A DNA stretch of 64,000 nucleotides from Thioclava nitratireducens (GCF_001940525.2 NZ_CP019437.1:2330501-2394500), one strand, 5' to 3'. Shown: positions 1 to 11,715, counted from the first letter of the stretch. Notes: generated by a model not told the origin, from the sequence alone. A program made the numbers and translations.

Positions 1-2
1 AG

Positions 3-254
3 GGGGCAGCGATGCTGGCGCTGTGGCAGGAATTCGAGGCCAACGAGACCCCCGACGCGATCTTCGCGAAATCGCTCGACCGGGTGCAACCGGTCCTGCT
101 GAACCACCAGTCAGGCGGCGGCTCGTGGATCGATTACGATGTCAGCTTCACCCAACTCGAAGAGCGCATCGGCACCAAGATCGCCCGTGGCGCGCCCGCG
201 GTGTGGGACTGGGTGCGCGATCGGGTCGAAGGCTGGTTCGCGGCGCGCAGCTGA
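3..254 (+). CDS. HD-superfamily hydrolase, C-terminal part (partial at window start)
   Basis: The frame is open from the left edge and ends in TGA at 252-254, so only the last 83 residues are visible. The segment LWQEFEANETPDAIFAKSLD followed by the run DRVQPVLLN matches the C-terminal helices of YfbR/HD_3-type HD phosphohydrolases, in which a conserved acidic E-A-x-E-T-P stretch precedes a D-x-x-Q-P motif. These enzymes hydrolyse deoxynucleoside monophosphates or similar small phosphates in the cytoplasm. The metal-binding H..HD residues lie upstream of the window and cannot be checked. The internal ATG at 12 is not a credible start because the family is about 190 residues long. Confidence 0.75.
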   Translation, partial: GAAMLALWQEFEANETPDAIFAKSLDRVQPVLLNHQSGGGSWIDYDVSFTQLEERIGTKIARGAPAVWDWVRDRVEGWFAARS

Positions 255-389
255 TGCGTGCAGCCCCTCAGCGCCCGTTGCATGGGGATTTCGGGCAACC
301 TCCGTATACAATCGCATACCGTCTAGCCAAGCGCATCTGAATCGGGTAAGAGGCAGCAAACCGAGGCTTCAACCGAAGAGGGCTGTGCC

Positions 390-2594
<2,205 letters not shown>

Positions 2595-2607
2595 GAGCAC
2601 TGAGACC

Positions 2608-2632
2608 AGGGGGCGGCGCGGGCCGCCCCTTT
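2608..2632 (+). terminator. hairpin terminator after monomeric icd
   Basis: GGGGCGGC at 2610-2617 pairs with GCCGCCCC at 2622-2629 around a 4-nt loop, and flanking A-T and G-T pairs can extend the stem to 10 bp. Only TTT follows, so termination may be partial. Confidence 0.6.
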
Positions 2633-2694
2633 CAATTCCCGGCCTCCCCGGCACACGAACCCGTGAATTAAGCCCGATCTGAAAAGGAACGCGC

Positions 2695-3909
2695 ATGACC
2701 AAGATCAAGGTAGAGAACCCCGTCGTCGAACTCGACGGCGACGAGATGACCCGCATCATCTGGGACTTCATCAAGCAGAAACTGATCCTGCCCTATCTCG
2801 ATATCGACCTGAAATATTACGACCTCGGCATCGAGAGCCGCGACGCGACCGACGACCAGATCACCGTCGATGCGGCCGAGGCGATCAAGCAATACGGCGT
2901 CGGCGTCAAATGTGCGACGATCACCCCCGACGAGGCGCGCATGGAGGAATTCAACCTCAAGCGCATGTATCGCTCGCCCAACGGCACGATCCGAAACATC
3001 CTCGGCGGCGTCATCTTCCGCGAGCCGATCATCTGCAAGAACGTCCCGCGCCTCGTGCCCGGCTGGACCAAGCCGATCGTCGTGGGCCGTCACGCCTATG
3101 GCGACCAGTACAAGGCCACCGATTTCCGCTTCCCCGGCAAGGGCACGATCACGCTGAAATTCGTGGGCGACGATGGTGAAGTGATCGAGAAGGAAGTGTT
3201 CCAGGCGCCTGACGCAGGCGTCGTGATGGGCATGTACAACCTCGACAAGTCGATCATCGACTTCGCGCGCGCTTCGCTGAACTACGGCCTGATGAAGGGC
3301 TGGCCGGTCTATCTGTCGACCAAGAACACGATCCTCAAGGCCTATGACGGCCGCTTCAAGGATCTGTTCCAGCAGGTCTTCGAGGAAGAATTCGCCGAGA
3401 AGTTCAAGGAAGCCGGCATCTGGTACGAGCATCGCCTGATCGACGACATGGTGGCGAGCTCGCTGAAATGGTCGGGCGGCTATGTCTGGGCCTGCAAGAA
3501 CTACGACGGCGACGTGCAGTCGGATACGGTCGCGCAGGGCTTCGGTTCGCTGGGTCTGATGACCTCGATCCTGATGACGCCCGATGGCAAGACGGTCGAA
3601 GCCGAGGCCGCCCACGGTACGGTCACGCGCCACTACCGCCAGCACCAGCAGGGCAAGGAGACCTCGACGAATTCCATCGCCTCGATCTTCGCCTGGACCG
3701 GTGGCCTGAAGCACCGCGCCAAGCTGGACGGCAACGCGCAGCTTCAGACCTTCGCGGAAACGCTCGAGAAGGTCTGCGTGCAGGCGGTCGAGGATGGCCA
3801 CATGACCAAGGACCTCGCGCTGCTCGTGGGCCCCGATCAGAAGTGGCTGACCACGATGGGCTTCCTCGAGAAGATCGACGAATACCTGAACAAGTCGCTG
3901 TCGCTCTAA
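2695..3909 (+). CDS. icd: NADP-dependent isocitrate dehydrogenase, homodimeric eukaryotic-like type
   Basis: The 404-residue protein belongs to the type II isocitrate dehydrogenases shared by alphaproteobacteria and eukaryotic cytosol and mitochondria. It catalyses the same TCA-cycle reaction as its neighbour but has no sequence relationship to it. Residue numbering coincides with human IDH1: Ser94, Asn96, Arg100, Arg109 and Arg132 of the substrate pocket are all present, as is [14 protein letters not shown] at 131-144 including Tyr139. The start is supported by AAGGAAC 6 nt upstream. A strong terminator follows directly. Confidence 0.97.
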   Translation: MTKIKVENPVVELDGDEMTRIIWDFIKQKLILPYLDIDLKYYDLGIESRDATDDQITVDAAEAIKQYGVGVKCATITPDEARMEEFNLKRMYRSPNGTIRNILGGVIFREPIICKNVPRLVPGWTKPIVVGRHAYGDQYKATDFRFPGKGTITLKFVGDDGEVIEKEVFQAPDAGVVMGMYNLDKSIIDFARASLNYGLMKGWPVYLSTKNTILKAYDGRFKDLFQQVFEEEFAEKFKEAGIWYEHRLIDDMVASSLKWSGGYVWACKNYDGDVQSDTVAQGFGSLGLMTSILMTPDGKTVEAEAAHGTVTRHYRQHQQGKETSTNSIASIFAWTGGLKHRAKLDGNAQLQTFAETLEKVCVQAVEDGHMTKDLALLVGPDQKWLTTMGFLEKIDEYLNKSLSL

Positions 3910-3930
3910 AGCGCGCGAAATGGGTTGAGG

Positions 3931-3957
3931 AAGGCGGGGTTCTCCCCGCCTTTTTCG
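3931..3957 (+). terminator. strong Rho-independent terminator after dimeric icd
   Basis: AAGGCGGGG (3931-3939) pairs perfectly with CCCCGCCTT (3944-3952) across a TTCT loop, followed by a T-rich tail at 3951-3960. This ends the icd transcript 20 nt after the stop codon. Confidence 0.92.
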
Positions 3958-3959
3958 TT

Positions 3960-4227
3960 TGGCGAGAAACGATCGACGCCCGACTGGCACGGGGCGACCA
4001 GCCCCGGGCCGCGCCCATTCGTCAGGCTTACGCCGCGCCACAGGCGCGACGGTCCCTCCTCATTCCTCCCGGGAGGGCGCATCGGTGGTGTCTCCGCAAG
4101 CACGCAGTCATTCGGGCTTGCGAGATAAAACACCCTCACACAGGCGGATCAAAGCGCCCACCCGAGGTCGGGCGCGCCCCTCATGTCCTTGCATGGGCCG
4201 GGCGCATCACACGCCCGACCCTTTCGT
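3960..4227. other. non-coding stretch with a long inverted repeat
   Basis: No reading frame here resembles a protein. The clearest structure is GGTCGGGCG at 4166-4174 pairing with CGCCCGACC at 4212-4220, enclosing 37 bases and followed on the plus strand by CTTTCGTTT. It lies just beyond the stop of the minus-strand small ORF at 4228, so it could end that transcript or be part of a structured RNA. A perfect 12-bp palindrome, CCTCCCGGGAGG, is at 4065-4076. Confidence 0.4.
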
Positions 4228-4449
4228 TTACCGCATCATGCTCCACGGCTCTGGCGGAGGCTCAGCGGGCCCGAGCCCGATATCTCTGCGCAAGTGGTCG
4301 CTCAGCTGCCCGGCATCGAGCGGACGCGGCTTGTTTCCGCGGGAAATAAGCGCGAGCAGCGCCGAGCGCAGCACTTTACCTGCGCCGAACTTGGCGATCG
4401 TGGCTTCGATGGTGAAGGCGTCGTTCGGACGCTCGAGAGTCTGGATCAT
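4228..4449 (-). CDS. small DUF1127-like protein
   Basis: This 73-residue ORF is basic and Leu/Ala-rich in its middle, and ends with the segment LSDHLRRDIGL, which resembles the L-S-D-x-x-L-x-D-I-G-L signature of DUF1127 (YjiS-like) proteins. Small proteins of this family are common in Rhodobacterales, are often stress-induced, and in some cases bind RNA or affect phosphate and carbon uptake; no function can be given here. The upstream GGGA is a weak ribosome binding site. A hairpin-forming GCGGG/CCCGC pair at 4463-4478 lies in the leader. Confidence 0.55.
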   Translation of the reverse strand: MIQTLERPNDAFTIEATIAKFGAGKVLRSALLALISRGNKPRPLDAGQLSDHLRRDIGLGPAEPPPEPWSMMR

Positions 4450-4622
4450 GTGATGTCCCGGCGCGGGTCCAATCCCGCAACCGGCCTTTCTTCGATTGAT
4501 GTGAAAGAAGACCCGACGGGAACCGCGAGAGCGCGGCCAGGATGCGTCGCGACAGGATCGGGACGCGGAAATCGGGTCAGTTTGCGGGAGTGGGGCCTAG
4601 GCCCCGGGTCGGATCGGGACGG

Positions 4623-4712
4623 TCAGGCGAGGCGTCGTGCGACGCGGGCGGTGACCGAAAAACCGATACGGGTTTCGCAATACGCTGCGAGGGCTTGGTG
4701 ATATGACATCAT
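4623..4712 (-). CDS. candidate 29-residue small protein
   Basis: A short frame beginning MMSYHQALAAY and ending VARRLA follows an almost perfect Shine-Dalgarno sequence (AAGAGGAGGG, revcomp of 4718-4727) placed about 6 nt before ATG. The peptide is basic and could form an amphipathic helix. I do not recognise a family. A longer GTG-started reading (from 4814) exists, but the strong ribosome binding site argues for the short form. It sits 170 bases upstream of, and on the same strand as, the DUF1127-like ORF, so the two may share a transcript. Confidence 0.4.
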   Translation of the reverse strand: MMSYHQALAAYCETRIGFSVTARVARRLA

Positions 4713-4874
4713 GGCGGCCCTCCTCTTGACTTGGGCGTTGCGAATGGCGCCACTTGGCCCGATCTCCGACAGCACGGCAACTCGCGCGACGGTGTTTGGG
4801 AGGTATTGAGGCACCTCTGTTGCCGATGCGCATCAGTTCTTGCGCTTGGCGTTGCCTCATGGCATCTGAGCGCC

Positions 4875-5492
4875 ATGAGCCAGACCCGCATCCAAGACCC
4901 GCATCGCCATACTCTGCCCGAGGACACCCAAGGGCTTCTCTCCGGCACGCTGATGATGGCGCTCGCCGTAGCGCTGCTGCACGGCGCGGGCTTGTTTACC
5001 GGGCAGATCGCGGGGCTGTCGCTGGTGCTCTCCTACGTCACCGGATGGAGCTTCGGTGCGATCTTCTTCACGCTCAACCTGCCCTTCTATTGGCTTGCCT
5101 TGCGCCGGATGGGGAAGCGATTCACGGTGAAGACGGTGATCGCAGTGGCCATCCTGTCTGTCTTTACCGAGATCTTGCCGCTTCTTCTCAGCTTCGCCAC
5201 CCTTCACCCCGGTGCGGCGGCTGTCTTGGCGGGGGTCGTCTCGGGCGCAGGGCTTCTGGCGCTTTTTCGCCACGGCGCGAGCCTTGGCGGCGTGGGGATC
5301 GTGGCGCTTTATCTGCAGGACAAGACCGGGTTCAAAGCGGGCCGCACGCAGATCCTGTTCGATTGCGGCGTGTTCCTGTTCGCGCTGTTCGTGCTACCGC
5401 TCGACAAGGTGCTGTGGTCGCTTCTGGGCGCGATGGTTTTGAACGTTATCATCCTGATCAACCACCGCCGCGACCGCTATATCGCCACCTGA
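4875..5492 (+). CDS. YitT family membrane protein (first copy)
   Basis: The 205-residue product has five to six hydrophobic segments and the YitT/DUF161 pattern: a glycine-rich first helix, LSYVTGWSFGAIFFTLNLPF around residues 50-70, and the terminal motif INHRRDRYIA. YitT proteins are inner-membrane proteins of unknown transport role. The frame extends upstream to 4731, but the added residues are Arg/Cys-rich and unlike the family, so the ATG of MSQTRIQ was chosen. A paralogue follows 118 bp downstream on the same strand. Confidence 0.85.
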   Translation: MSQTRIQDPHRHTLPEDTQGLLSGTLMMALAVALLHGAGLFTGQIAGLSLVLSYVTGWSFGAIFFTLNLPFYWLALRRMGKRFTVKTVIAVAILSVFTEILPLLLSFATLHPGAAAVLAGVVSGAGLLALFRHGASLGGVGIVALYLQDKTGFKAGRTQILFDCGVFLFALFVLPLDKVLWSLLGAMVLNVIILINHRRDRYIAT

Positions 5493-5575
5493 TCCGGACG
5501 CGATCGGCCGGCCACGGGCCCGCGCGCCCTGCCCGACCCTTTCGAGTACTGCAAGGCGGACCTGCGCCCAGCGAG

Positions 5576-5604
5576 TTGGTAGGTCAGCGATTATGCCCTA
5601 TTAT
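5576..5604 (+). promoter_or_regulatory. sigma70-type promoter, probably giving a leaderless yitT mRNA
   Basis: TTGGTA (5576-5581) and TATTAT (5599-5604) are separated by 17 bp. Only 6 nt lie between the -10 box and the ATG at 5611, so transcription should begin at or next to the start codon. There is no Shine-Dalgarno sequence, which agrees with leaderless translation. Confidence 0.55.
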
Positions 5605-5610
5605 TAGGTC

Positions 5611-6258
5611 ATGACCACTGACGCACATATCACCGCCGACCAGATCGCCGCCAAAGACGCGACCCGTCCGCATTACTCGAAGCTCGAGGATCTGCAGGGC
5701 CTTGTCGTGGCCGCCGCTCAAGCCGCGCTGGGAATTCACCTGCTGCGCGCCGCGGGCCTCGTGACCGGGGGCACCGCAGGCGCCGCGCTGATCCTGTCCT
5801 ATATCACGGGAGTCAGTTTCGGGGTCGTGTTCTTCGTGATCAACATCCCCTTCTACGCCTTCGCCTATTACGCGCGCGGCGCAGGCTTTGCGCTGAAAAG
5901 CCTCGTGACCGTGACGCTCGTGTCGCTGATGGCCGAGGCGCTCAAGCCCGTTCTGCATGTCGCGGATATCCACCCTGCCGTGGCCGCCGTGCTGTTCGGG
6001 ATCTCCGCAGGCGTCGGCCTTCTCGGCCTCTTCCGTCACAAGGGCTCGCTCGGTGGCGTCTCCATCGTCGCCGTGATCTTGCAGGACAAGTTCGGCTTTC
6101 GCGCCGGCTGGACGCAGCTGATCCACGACCTGTGCCTGTTCGTCATCGCGAGCTTCATCCTCGCACCGCCTTTGGTGCTCTACTCGCTTCTGGGTGCAAT
6201 CGTGCTGAATTTCGTCATCGCGATGAACCACCGCCGGGACTGGTATATCGCCGAGTGA
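5611..6258 (+). CDS. YitT family membrane protein (second copy)
   Basis: This 215-residue protein is a clear paralogue of the preceding gene: both share the L-x-x-A-A-L-x-x-G-I-H/L-H-G-A-G-L helix, the LSYITGVSFGVVFFVINIPF block, the L-F-R-H-x-x-S-L-G-G-V motif and the ending NHRRDWYIAE. It is predicted to be polytopic in the inner membrane. A promoter-like pair of hexamers ends 6 nt before the ATG. An SMR gene follows 18 bp downstream and is likely co-transcribed. Confidence 0.88.
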   Translation: MTTDAHITADQIAAKDATRPHYSKLEDLQGLVVAAAQAALGIHLLRAAGLVTGGTAGAALILSYITGVSFGVVFFVINIPFYAFAYYARGAGFALKSLVTVTLVSLMAEALKPVLHVADIHPAVAAVLFGISAGVGLLGLFRHKGSLGGVSIVAVILQDKFGFRAGWTQLIHDLCLFVIASFILAPPLVLYSLLGAIVLNFVIAMNHRRDWYIAE

Positions 6259-6276
6259 TCCGGCAGAGTGCCGGCC

Positions 6277-6612
6277 ATGCTCAAGACCTATGTCATCCTG
6301 CTCATCGCGGTCGCTTTCGAGACCTTCGGCTCGGCCTGCCTGCAGGCCAGCCAGCAATTCACGCGGCTCTGGCCGACGGTGGGCGTGGCGGTGGGCTTCA
6401 TCGGCGGGCTCTATTTCTTCACGCTGGTGCTGAAGGTGCTGCCGCTCGGGATCACCTATGCGCTGTGGTCCGGGATCGGAATGGTCCTGATCGCGGGCGT
6501 GGGCTGGCTGATGTTCAATCAGCGGCTGGATTTGCCCGCCCTGATCGGGATCGCGCTGATTCTGACAGGCATCCTCGTGATCAACCTGTTCTCGAAATCG
6601 CATTTCCACTGA
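6277..6612 (+). CDS. small multidrug resistance (SMR/EmrE-like) transporter
   Basis: The 111-residue protein has four hydrophobic helices. The essential membrane glutamate of EmrE is present as Glu15 (AVAFETFGSA), the FTRLWP motif follows, and the aromatic residue of TM3 is Trp64 in GITYALWSGIGMVLI. SMR dimers exchange protons for quaternary ammonium, guanidinium or similar cations at the inner membrane. A GTG nine bases upstream (6268) is an alternative start. It lies directly behind the second yitT copy, so both may form one operon. Confidence 0.9.
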   Translation: MLKTYVILLIAVAFETFGSACLQASQQFTRLWPTVGVAVGFIGGLYFFTLVLKVLPLGITYALWSGIGMVLIAGVGWLMFNQRLDLPALIGIALILTGILVINLFSKSHFH

Positions 6613-6711
6613 CACGATGCCGCATCGCGGCGAGATCGCCATGCTGGGGGGCTAGCCGAGAGGCGATCTTTCCTTTATGGGCGGGGCAACTCAAGAACAG
6701 GACGACCTCCC

Positions 6712-8529
6712 ATGGACCTTCGCAACATTGCGATCATCGCTCACGTGGACCACGGCAAGACGACGCTCGTGGACCAGCTTCTGCGCCAATCGGGCGCTTT
6801 CCGTGAAAACCAGGCCGTCGCGGAACGCGCGATGGACAGCAACGACATCGAGCGCGAGCGCGGCATCACCATTCTCGCCAAGGCCACCTCGGTGGAATGG
6901 GGCGGCACCCGCATCAACATCGTCGACACCCCCGGCCACGCCGATTTCGGCGGCGAGGTCGAGCGTATCCTCTCGATGGTGGACGGTGTCGTGCTGCTGG
7001 TGGACGCAGCCGAAGGCCCGATGCCGCAGACCAAGTTCGTGACCTCGAAGGCGCTTGCGCTTGGCCTGAAGCCGATCGTCGTGCTCAACAAGGTCGACAA
7101 GCCCGCGGCCGAGCCCGACCGCGCGCTGGACGAGGTGTTCGACCTCTTCGCGAATCTCGGCGCCGATGACGAGCAGCTCGACTTCCCGCATCTCTATGCC
7201 TCGGGCATCGGTGGCTGGGCGGATACCGAGCTGGACGGCCCGCGCGAGAACCTCGACGCGCTGTTCGAGCTGATCCTGAAGCATGTCGAGCCGCCGAAGC
7301 AGGAATTCCGCGCCGACGAGCCGTTCCAGATGCTGGCCACCACGCTCTCGGCCGACCCGTTCATCGGGCGCATCCTGACCGGCCGCATCGAGGCGGGCAC
7401 GCTCAAGGTCGGCGATCAGCTCAAGGCGCTCTCGCGCAAGGGCGAGCGCATCGAAGCCTTCCGCTGCACCAAGATTCTCGCCTTCCGTGGCCTGTCGCAG
7501 CAGCCGATCGACGAGGCCGTCGCTGGCGACATCGTCACCGTCGCAGGCATGACCAAGGCCACCGTCGCCGACACGCTCTGCGCGCCGGAAGTCGATACCC
7601 CGATCGACGCCCAGCCGATCGATCCGCCGACGATCTCCGTGACCTTCGGCATCAACGACTCGCCGCTCGCCGGCAAGGACGGCTCGAAGGTGCAGTCGCG
7701 CGTCATTCGCGACCGCCTGATGAAAGAGGCCGAAACCAACGTCGCGATCCGCGTCGAGGACACCCCCGGCGGCGAGGCTTTCGTGGTCTCGGGTCGTGGC
7801 GAACTCCAGATGGGCGTGCTGATCGAGAACATGCGCCGCGAAGGGTTCGAACTGTCGATCTCGCGCCCGAAGGTGATCTTCCGCGAGGAAGACGGCCAGC
7901 GCATGGAGCCGATCGAGGAAGTCATCGTCGACGTGGACGACGAGTATTCCGGCGTCGTGATCGAGAAGCTGACCGGCTACCGCAAGGGCGAACTGGCCGA
8001 GATGCGCCCGGCCGAGGGTGGCAAGACCCGCATCGTGGCCCATGTCCCCTCGCGCGGCATGATCGGCTATCAGGGCGAGTTCCTGACCGACACGCGCGGC
8101 TCGGGCGTGCTGAACCGCCTGTTCCATAGCTGGGCGCCCTACAAGGGCCAGATCGACGGGCGTCGTCAGGGCGTTCTGATCTCGATGGAGAATGGCGTCT
8201 CTGTCGCCTACGCGCTGTGGAACCTCGAGGAGCGCGGCAAGCTGTTCATCGGCTCGCAGGAGCAGGTCTATACCGGGATGATCATCGGCGAGCATTCGCG
8301 CGACAACGATCTCGAAGTGAACCCGCTCAAGGGCAAGAAGCTGACCAACGTCCGCGCCTCGGGCACGGATGAAGCGGTCCGCCTGACCCCGCCGGTGCGT
8401 CTGTCGCTCGAGGAGGCCATCGCCTATATCAACGACGACGAGCTGGTCGAAGTCACGCCCAAGGCGATCCGCCTGCGCAAACTGCACCTCGACCCGCACG
8501 AGCGGAAGCGCGCAGCCCGCGAAGGCTGA
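6712..8529 (+). CDS. typA: translational GTPase TypA/BipA
   Basis: The 605-residue protein begins with [19 protein letters not shown]. It carries G1 (AHVDHGKTT, residues 10-18), G3 (DTPGHADF) and G4 (NKVDKP), then the EF-G-like domains II, III and V and the BipA-specific C-terminal domain. TypA is a ribosome-associated GTPase that supports late 50S assembly at low temperature and under stress. Length and motif order are normal for the family. A GC-rich hairpin lies 50 bases after the stop. Confidence 0.97.
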   Translation: MDLRNIAIIAHVDHGKTTLVDQLLRQSGAFRENQAVAERAMDSNDIERERGITILAKATSVEWGGTRINIVDTPGHADFGGEVERILSMVDGVVLLVDAAEGPMPQTKFVTSKALALGLKPIVVLNKVDKPAAEPDRALDEVFDLFANLGADDEQLDFPHLYASGIGGWADTELDGPRENLDALFELILKHVEPPKQEFRADEPFQMLATTLSADPFIGRILTGRIEAGTLKVGDQLKALSRKGERIEAFRCTKILAFRGLSQQPIDEAVAGDIVTVAGMTKATVADTLCAPEVDTPIDAQPIDPPTISVTFGINDSPLAGKDGSKVQSRVIRDRLMKEAETNVAIRVEDTPGGEAFVVSGRGELQMGVLIENMRREGFELSISRPKVIFREEDGQRMEPIEEVIVDVDDEYSGVVIEKLTGYRKGELAEMRPAEGGKTRIVAHVPSRGMIGYQGEFLTDTRGSGVLNRLFHSWAPYKGQIDGRRQGVLISMENGVSVAYALWNLEERGKLFIGSQEQVYTGMIIGEHSRDNDLEVNPLKGKKLTNVRASGTDEAVRLTPPVRLSLEEAIAYINDDELVEVTPKAIRLRKLHLDPHERKRAAREG

Positions 8530-8578
8530 TCGGCTGCGGCACGGGCCGCGCCCCGATCGCCCTAACCTGACGTCACGA

Positions 8579-8609
8579 AGAAGGCCCCGCGCACCCGCCG
8601 GGGCCTTCT
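8579..8609 (+). terminator. hairpin terminator after typA
   Basis: A 10-bp stem with arms 8579-8588 and 8600-8609 (core AAGGCCCC / GGGGCCTT) encloses an 11-nt loop. The tail is CTCCATG, without a T run, so termination strength is uncertain. Confidence 0.6.
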
Positions 8610-8678
8610 CCATGATTGCACCCGCCGCTTGCGGCCTTTATAAGGTTCCACAACAATATCTAGAATATCGAGGCGCGC

Positions 8679-11504
8679 GTGACCGACACTCCTGAACCGC
8701 CGGAAACCGAAGAAGAAGGCCCCGGGCGGCCCGCTTATCTCGGCCCCACCGTTTCCATCGCGGACGAGATGAAAACCGCCTATCTCGATTACGCGATGAG
8801 CGTGATCGTGAGCCGCGCGATCCCCGATCTGCGCGACGGTCTGAAACCCGTTCACCGGCGCATCCTCTATGCGATGCACGAGACCGGGAACACTTTCGAC
8901 AAGCCCTATCGCAAGTCGGCGCGTCCGGTTGGCGACGTCATGGGTCAGTATCACCCGCATGGCGACGCCGCGATCTACGACGCGTTGGTGCGGATGGCGC
9001 AGCCCTTCTCGATGTCGCTGCCGCTGCTCGACGGTCAGGGCAACTTCGGCTCGATGGACGGCGACAACGCGGCGGCGATGCGCTACACCGAAGTGCGCAT
9101 GGCGAAACCGGCCAATTACATTCTCGCCGATATCGAGAAAGACACGGTCGATTTCCAGGACAACTACGACGGCAAGCAGGAAGAGCCGACGGTTCTGCCC
9201 GCACGCTTCCCGAACATGCTGGTCAACGGCGCGGGCGGTATCGCCGTCGGCATGGCGACCAACATTCCGCCGCACAACCTCGGCGAGGTCTGCGACGCGA
9301 CGCTGGCGTTGATCGAGAACCCCGACATGTCGGACGAGGCGATCATGGAGATCGTCCCCGCCCCCGACTTTCCGACCGGCGGCCAGATCATGGGGCGCGG
9401 CGGTGCGCGCAAGGCTTACCTCGAGGGCCGTGGCTCGGTCATCATCCGGGCGAAGACCCGCGTGGAAGAGATCCGCAAGGACCGCTTCGCGATCATCCTC
9501 GACGAGATTCCCTATCAAGTGAACAAGGCGGCGATGATCGAGAAGATCGCCGATCTCGTGCGCGAGAAGAAACTCGAAGGCATCTCGAACATCGCCGACG
9601 AATCCGACCGCGTTGGCGTGCGTGTCGTGATCGAGCTGAAGCGCGACGCGACCCCCGATGTGGTGCTGAACCAGCTTTTCCGCTTCACGCAAATGCAGAC
9701 CTCCTTCGGCTGCAACATGCTGGCGCTGAACGGCGGCCGCCCCGAGCAGCTGACGCTGCGCCAGTTCCTCACCTATTTCATCAGCTTCCGCGAGGAAGTC
9801 GTCGCACGCCGCACCGCATTCGAACTGCGCAAGGCGCGCGAGCGCAGCCACATCCTCTGCGGTCTGGCCGTGGCGGTGTCGAACGTAGACGAGGTCGTGG
9901 CGACCATCCGCTCCTCGGCCGACGCGGCAGAGGCCCGCACCCGCCTGATGGAGCGGCGCTGGCCCGCGCATGACATCGTCGAATATCTCAAGCTGATCGA
10001 CGATCCGCTGCATCCGGTCAACGATGACGGCACCTATAACCTGTCGGAAACGCAGGCCCGCGCGATCCTCGATCTGCGTCTTCAGCGTCTGACCCAGATC
10101 GGCGTGAAGGAAGTCACGGACGAACTCGCCCAGCTGGCCGAGAAGATCCGCGAATACCTCGCCATCCTCGCCTCGCGCGAGCGGATCATGGGCATCATCG
10201 CCGACGAGCTGCGCGAAGTGCGCGAGCTGTTTGCCGTGCCGCGCCGCACCGAGATCATCGACTGGGCCGGCGACATGGCCGACGAAGACCTGATCGAGCG
10301 CGAAGACATGGTCGTGACCGTCACTCAGGGCGGCTACATCAAGCGCACGCCTCTGGCCGATTTCCGCTCGCAAAAGCGCGGCGGCAAGGGGCTGTCGGGT
10401 GGCGCGCTGAAGGATGACGACACGGTCACCACGCTGTTCGTCGCCAACACCCATACGCAGCTTCTGTTCTTCACGACCGAAGGCATGGTCTACAAGATGA
10501 AGTGCTGGCAGCTGCCGCTCGGCTCTCGCCAGTCGAAGGGCAAGGCGATCGTCAACATCCTGCCGATCCCCACAGGCGTGTCGATCGCCGCGATCACCCC
10601 GGTCGATCGCGACGAGGCGGAATGGGACGACCTGCAGATGGTCTTCGCGACCTCCAAGGGCACCGTGCGCCGCAACCGCCTGTCGGATTTCACCAACGTC
10701 ATGCGCAACGGCAAGATCGCGATGAAGTTCGAGGACGAGAACGCCGGAATGCGCCTGATCAATGCGCGCATCTGTTCCGAGGACGACGACGTGATGCTGG
10801 TCACCGCCAGCGGTCGCGCGATCCGCTTCCCGGTGCCGGAAGTGCGCGTGTTCAACTCGCGCAACTCGGTCGGCGTTCGCGGCATCAAGCTGAAGGGCGA
10901 TGACGAGGTCGTCTCGATGTCGGTGATCCGCCACTTCGAAGCCAGCTCGGAAGAGCGCGCGGCCTATCTCAAGCAGCGTCGCCTGATGGCGGGCGTGACC
11001 GAGGACGAGGTCGAGCCCGACGAGGACGAGGAAACCGTGGCCGAGGGGCCGCTCTCGATGGAACGTTATGCCGAGATGTCCGCCGCCGAAGATCTGATCC
11101 TGACGATCACCTCGAAGGGGTCGGGCAAGATCTCGTCGAGCCACGACTATCCGACCCGCGGTCGCGGCGGTCAGGGTGTGACGGCGATCGACAAGGCGAT
11201 GCGGGGCGGCCCGCTGGTGGCCTCCTTCCCGGTCGAGATGAGCGATCAGATCATGCTCGCCACCTCGACGGGTCAGTCGATCCGCTGCCCGGTGGAAGAC
11301 ATCTCCTTCCGCTCGCGCTCTGCCGGTGGCGTGCGTGTGTTCAACACCGCCAAGGGCGAAGTCGTGGTCTCGGTCGCGCGGATCGCCGATCAGGGCGACG
11401 ACGACGATCTGGATCCGGATTCCGATGGGTCGACCGATGCACCCGATGCACCTTCCGCGCCGGACGCCTCCGGGAACGGCGGTGCGGAGGATAGCGAAAG
11501 CTGA
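8679..11504 (+). CDS. gyrA: DNA gyrase subunit A
   Basis: The 941-residue protein starts at GTG behind GAGG. GyrA, with GyrB, introduces negative supercoils through double-strand passage. The catalytic tyrosine is Tyr136 in [12 protein letters not shown]. The quinolone-resistance region reads [20 protein letters not shown], so the residue equivalent to E. coli Ser83 is Ala97, while Asp87 is conserved as Asp101. The C-terminal beta-pinwheel has the GyrA box (QKRGGKG), which separates it from ParC. It ends in a 35-residue Asp/Ser/Pro-rich acidic tail. The gene stands alone between two terminators. Confidence 0.98.
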   Translation: MTDTPEPPETEEEGPGRPAYLGPTVSIADEMKTAYLDYAMSVIVSRAIPDLRDGLKPVHRRILYAMHETGNTFDKPYRKSARPVGDVMGQYHPHGDAAIYDALVRMAQPFSMSLPLLDGQGNFGSMDGDNAAAMRYTEVRMAKPANYILADIEKDTVDFQDNYDGKQEEPTVLPARFPNMLVNGAGGIAVGMATNIPPHNLGEVCDATLALIENPDMSDEAIMEIVPAPDFPTGGQIMGRGGARKAYLEGRGSVIIRAKTRVEEIRKDRFAIILDEIPYQVNKAAMIEKIADLVREKKLEGISNIADESDRVGVRVVIELKRDATPDVVLNQLFRFTQMQTSFGCNMLALNGGRPEQLTLRQFLTYFISFREEVVARRTAFELRKARERSHILCGLAVAVSNVDEVVATIRSSADAAEARTRLMERRWPAHDIVEYLKLIDDPLHPVNDDGTYNLSETQARAILDLRLQRLTQIGVKEVTDELAQLAEKIREYLAILASRERIMGIIADELREVRELFAVPRRTEIIDWAGDMADEDLIEREDMVVTVTQGGYIKRTPLADFRSQKRGGKGLSGGALKDDDTVTTLFVANTHTQLLFFTTEGMVYKMKCWQLPLGSRQSKGKAIVNILPIPTGVSIAAITPVDRDEAEWDDLQMVFATSKGTVRRNRLSDFTNVMRNGKIAMKFEDENAGMRLINARICSEDDDVMLVTASGRAIRFPVPEVRVFNSRNSVGVRGIKLKGDDEVVSMSVIRHFEASSEERAAYLKQRRLMAGVTEDEVEPDEDEETVAEGPLSMERYAEMSAAEDLILTITSKGSGKISSSHDYPTRGRGGQGVTAIDKAMRGGPLVASFPVEMSDQIMLATSTGQSIRCPVEDISFRSRSAGGVRVFNTAKGEVVVSVARIADQGDDDDLDPDSDGSTDAPDAPSAPDASGNGGAEDSES

Positions 11505-11557
11505 TCCCGCGCAGGTTGCTCGCAATTCGCAACGGCTTCGCAAAAAGCAATGAGATC

Positions 11558-11587
11558 AAGCCCCCGTTCCGCAAGGACCGGGGGCTT
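11558..11587 (+). terminator. terminator after gyrA
   Basis: AAGCCCCC (11558-11565) pairs with GGGGGCTT (11580-11587) around a 14-nt loop and is followed by TCCC. It lies about 50 bases downstream of the gyrA stop. Confidence 0.75.
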
Positions 11588-11610
11588 TCCCATTATGGCT
11601 TCCACGCTAG

Positions 11611-11715
11611 AAGGATAGTCGCGATGGCGAGTTCGATCTCTGGAACGTCGGCCTCGGCGTCACCCTTGGAAAAGGTTCGACCACGAACCTCTTCCGCCAC
11701 AACCTCGCCTTCTGA
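11611..11715 (+). pseudogene. possible C-terminal remnant of an outer-membrane beta-barrel protein
   Basis: After an in-frame TAG at 11608, a 34-codon frame with no start codon encodes a protein-like segment that includes DLWNVGLGVTLGKG and ends HNLAF before TGA. The alternating hydrophobic pattern and terminal Phe resemble the last strand of an outer-membrane barrel, the signal read by BamA. No upstream part of such a gene is visible, because the gyrA terminator lies directly before it. It may be a decayed gene end or chance; it occupies the gap between gyrA and the BCCT gene. Confidence 0.25.

Noticed and set aside
4463..4478. T-arm-like sequence GCGGGTCCAATCCCGC, considered as part of a tRNA
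   Set aside because: The loop has six instead of seven bases, the TTC of the T-loop is missing, and no acceptor, D or anticodon arms flank it.
8562..11543. Open frame of 993 codons opposite gyrA
   Set aside because: Antisense shadow caused by third-position GC bias; the sense frame is an intact GyrA.
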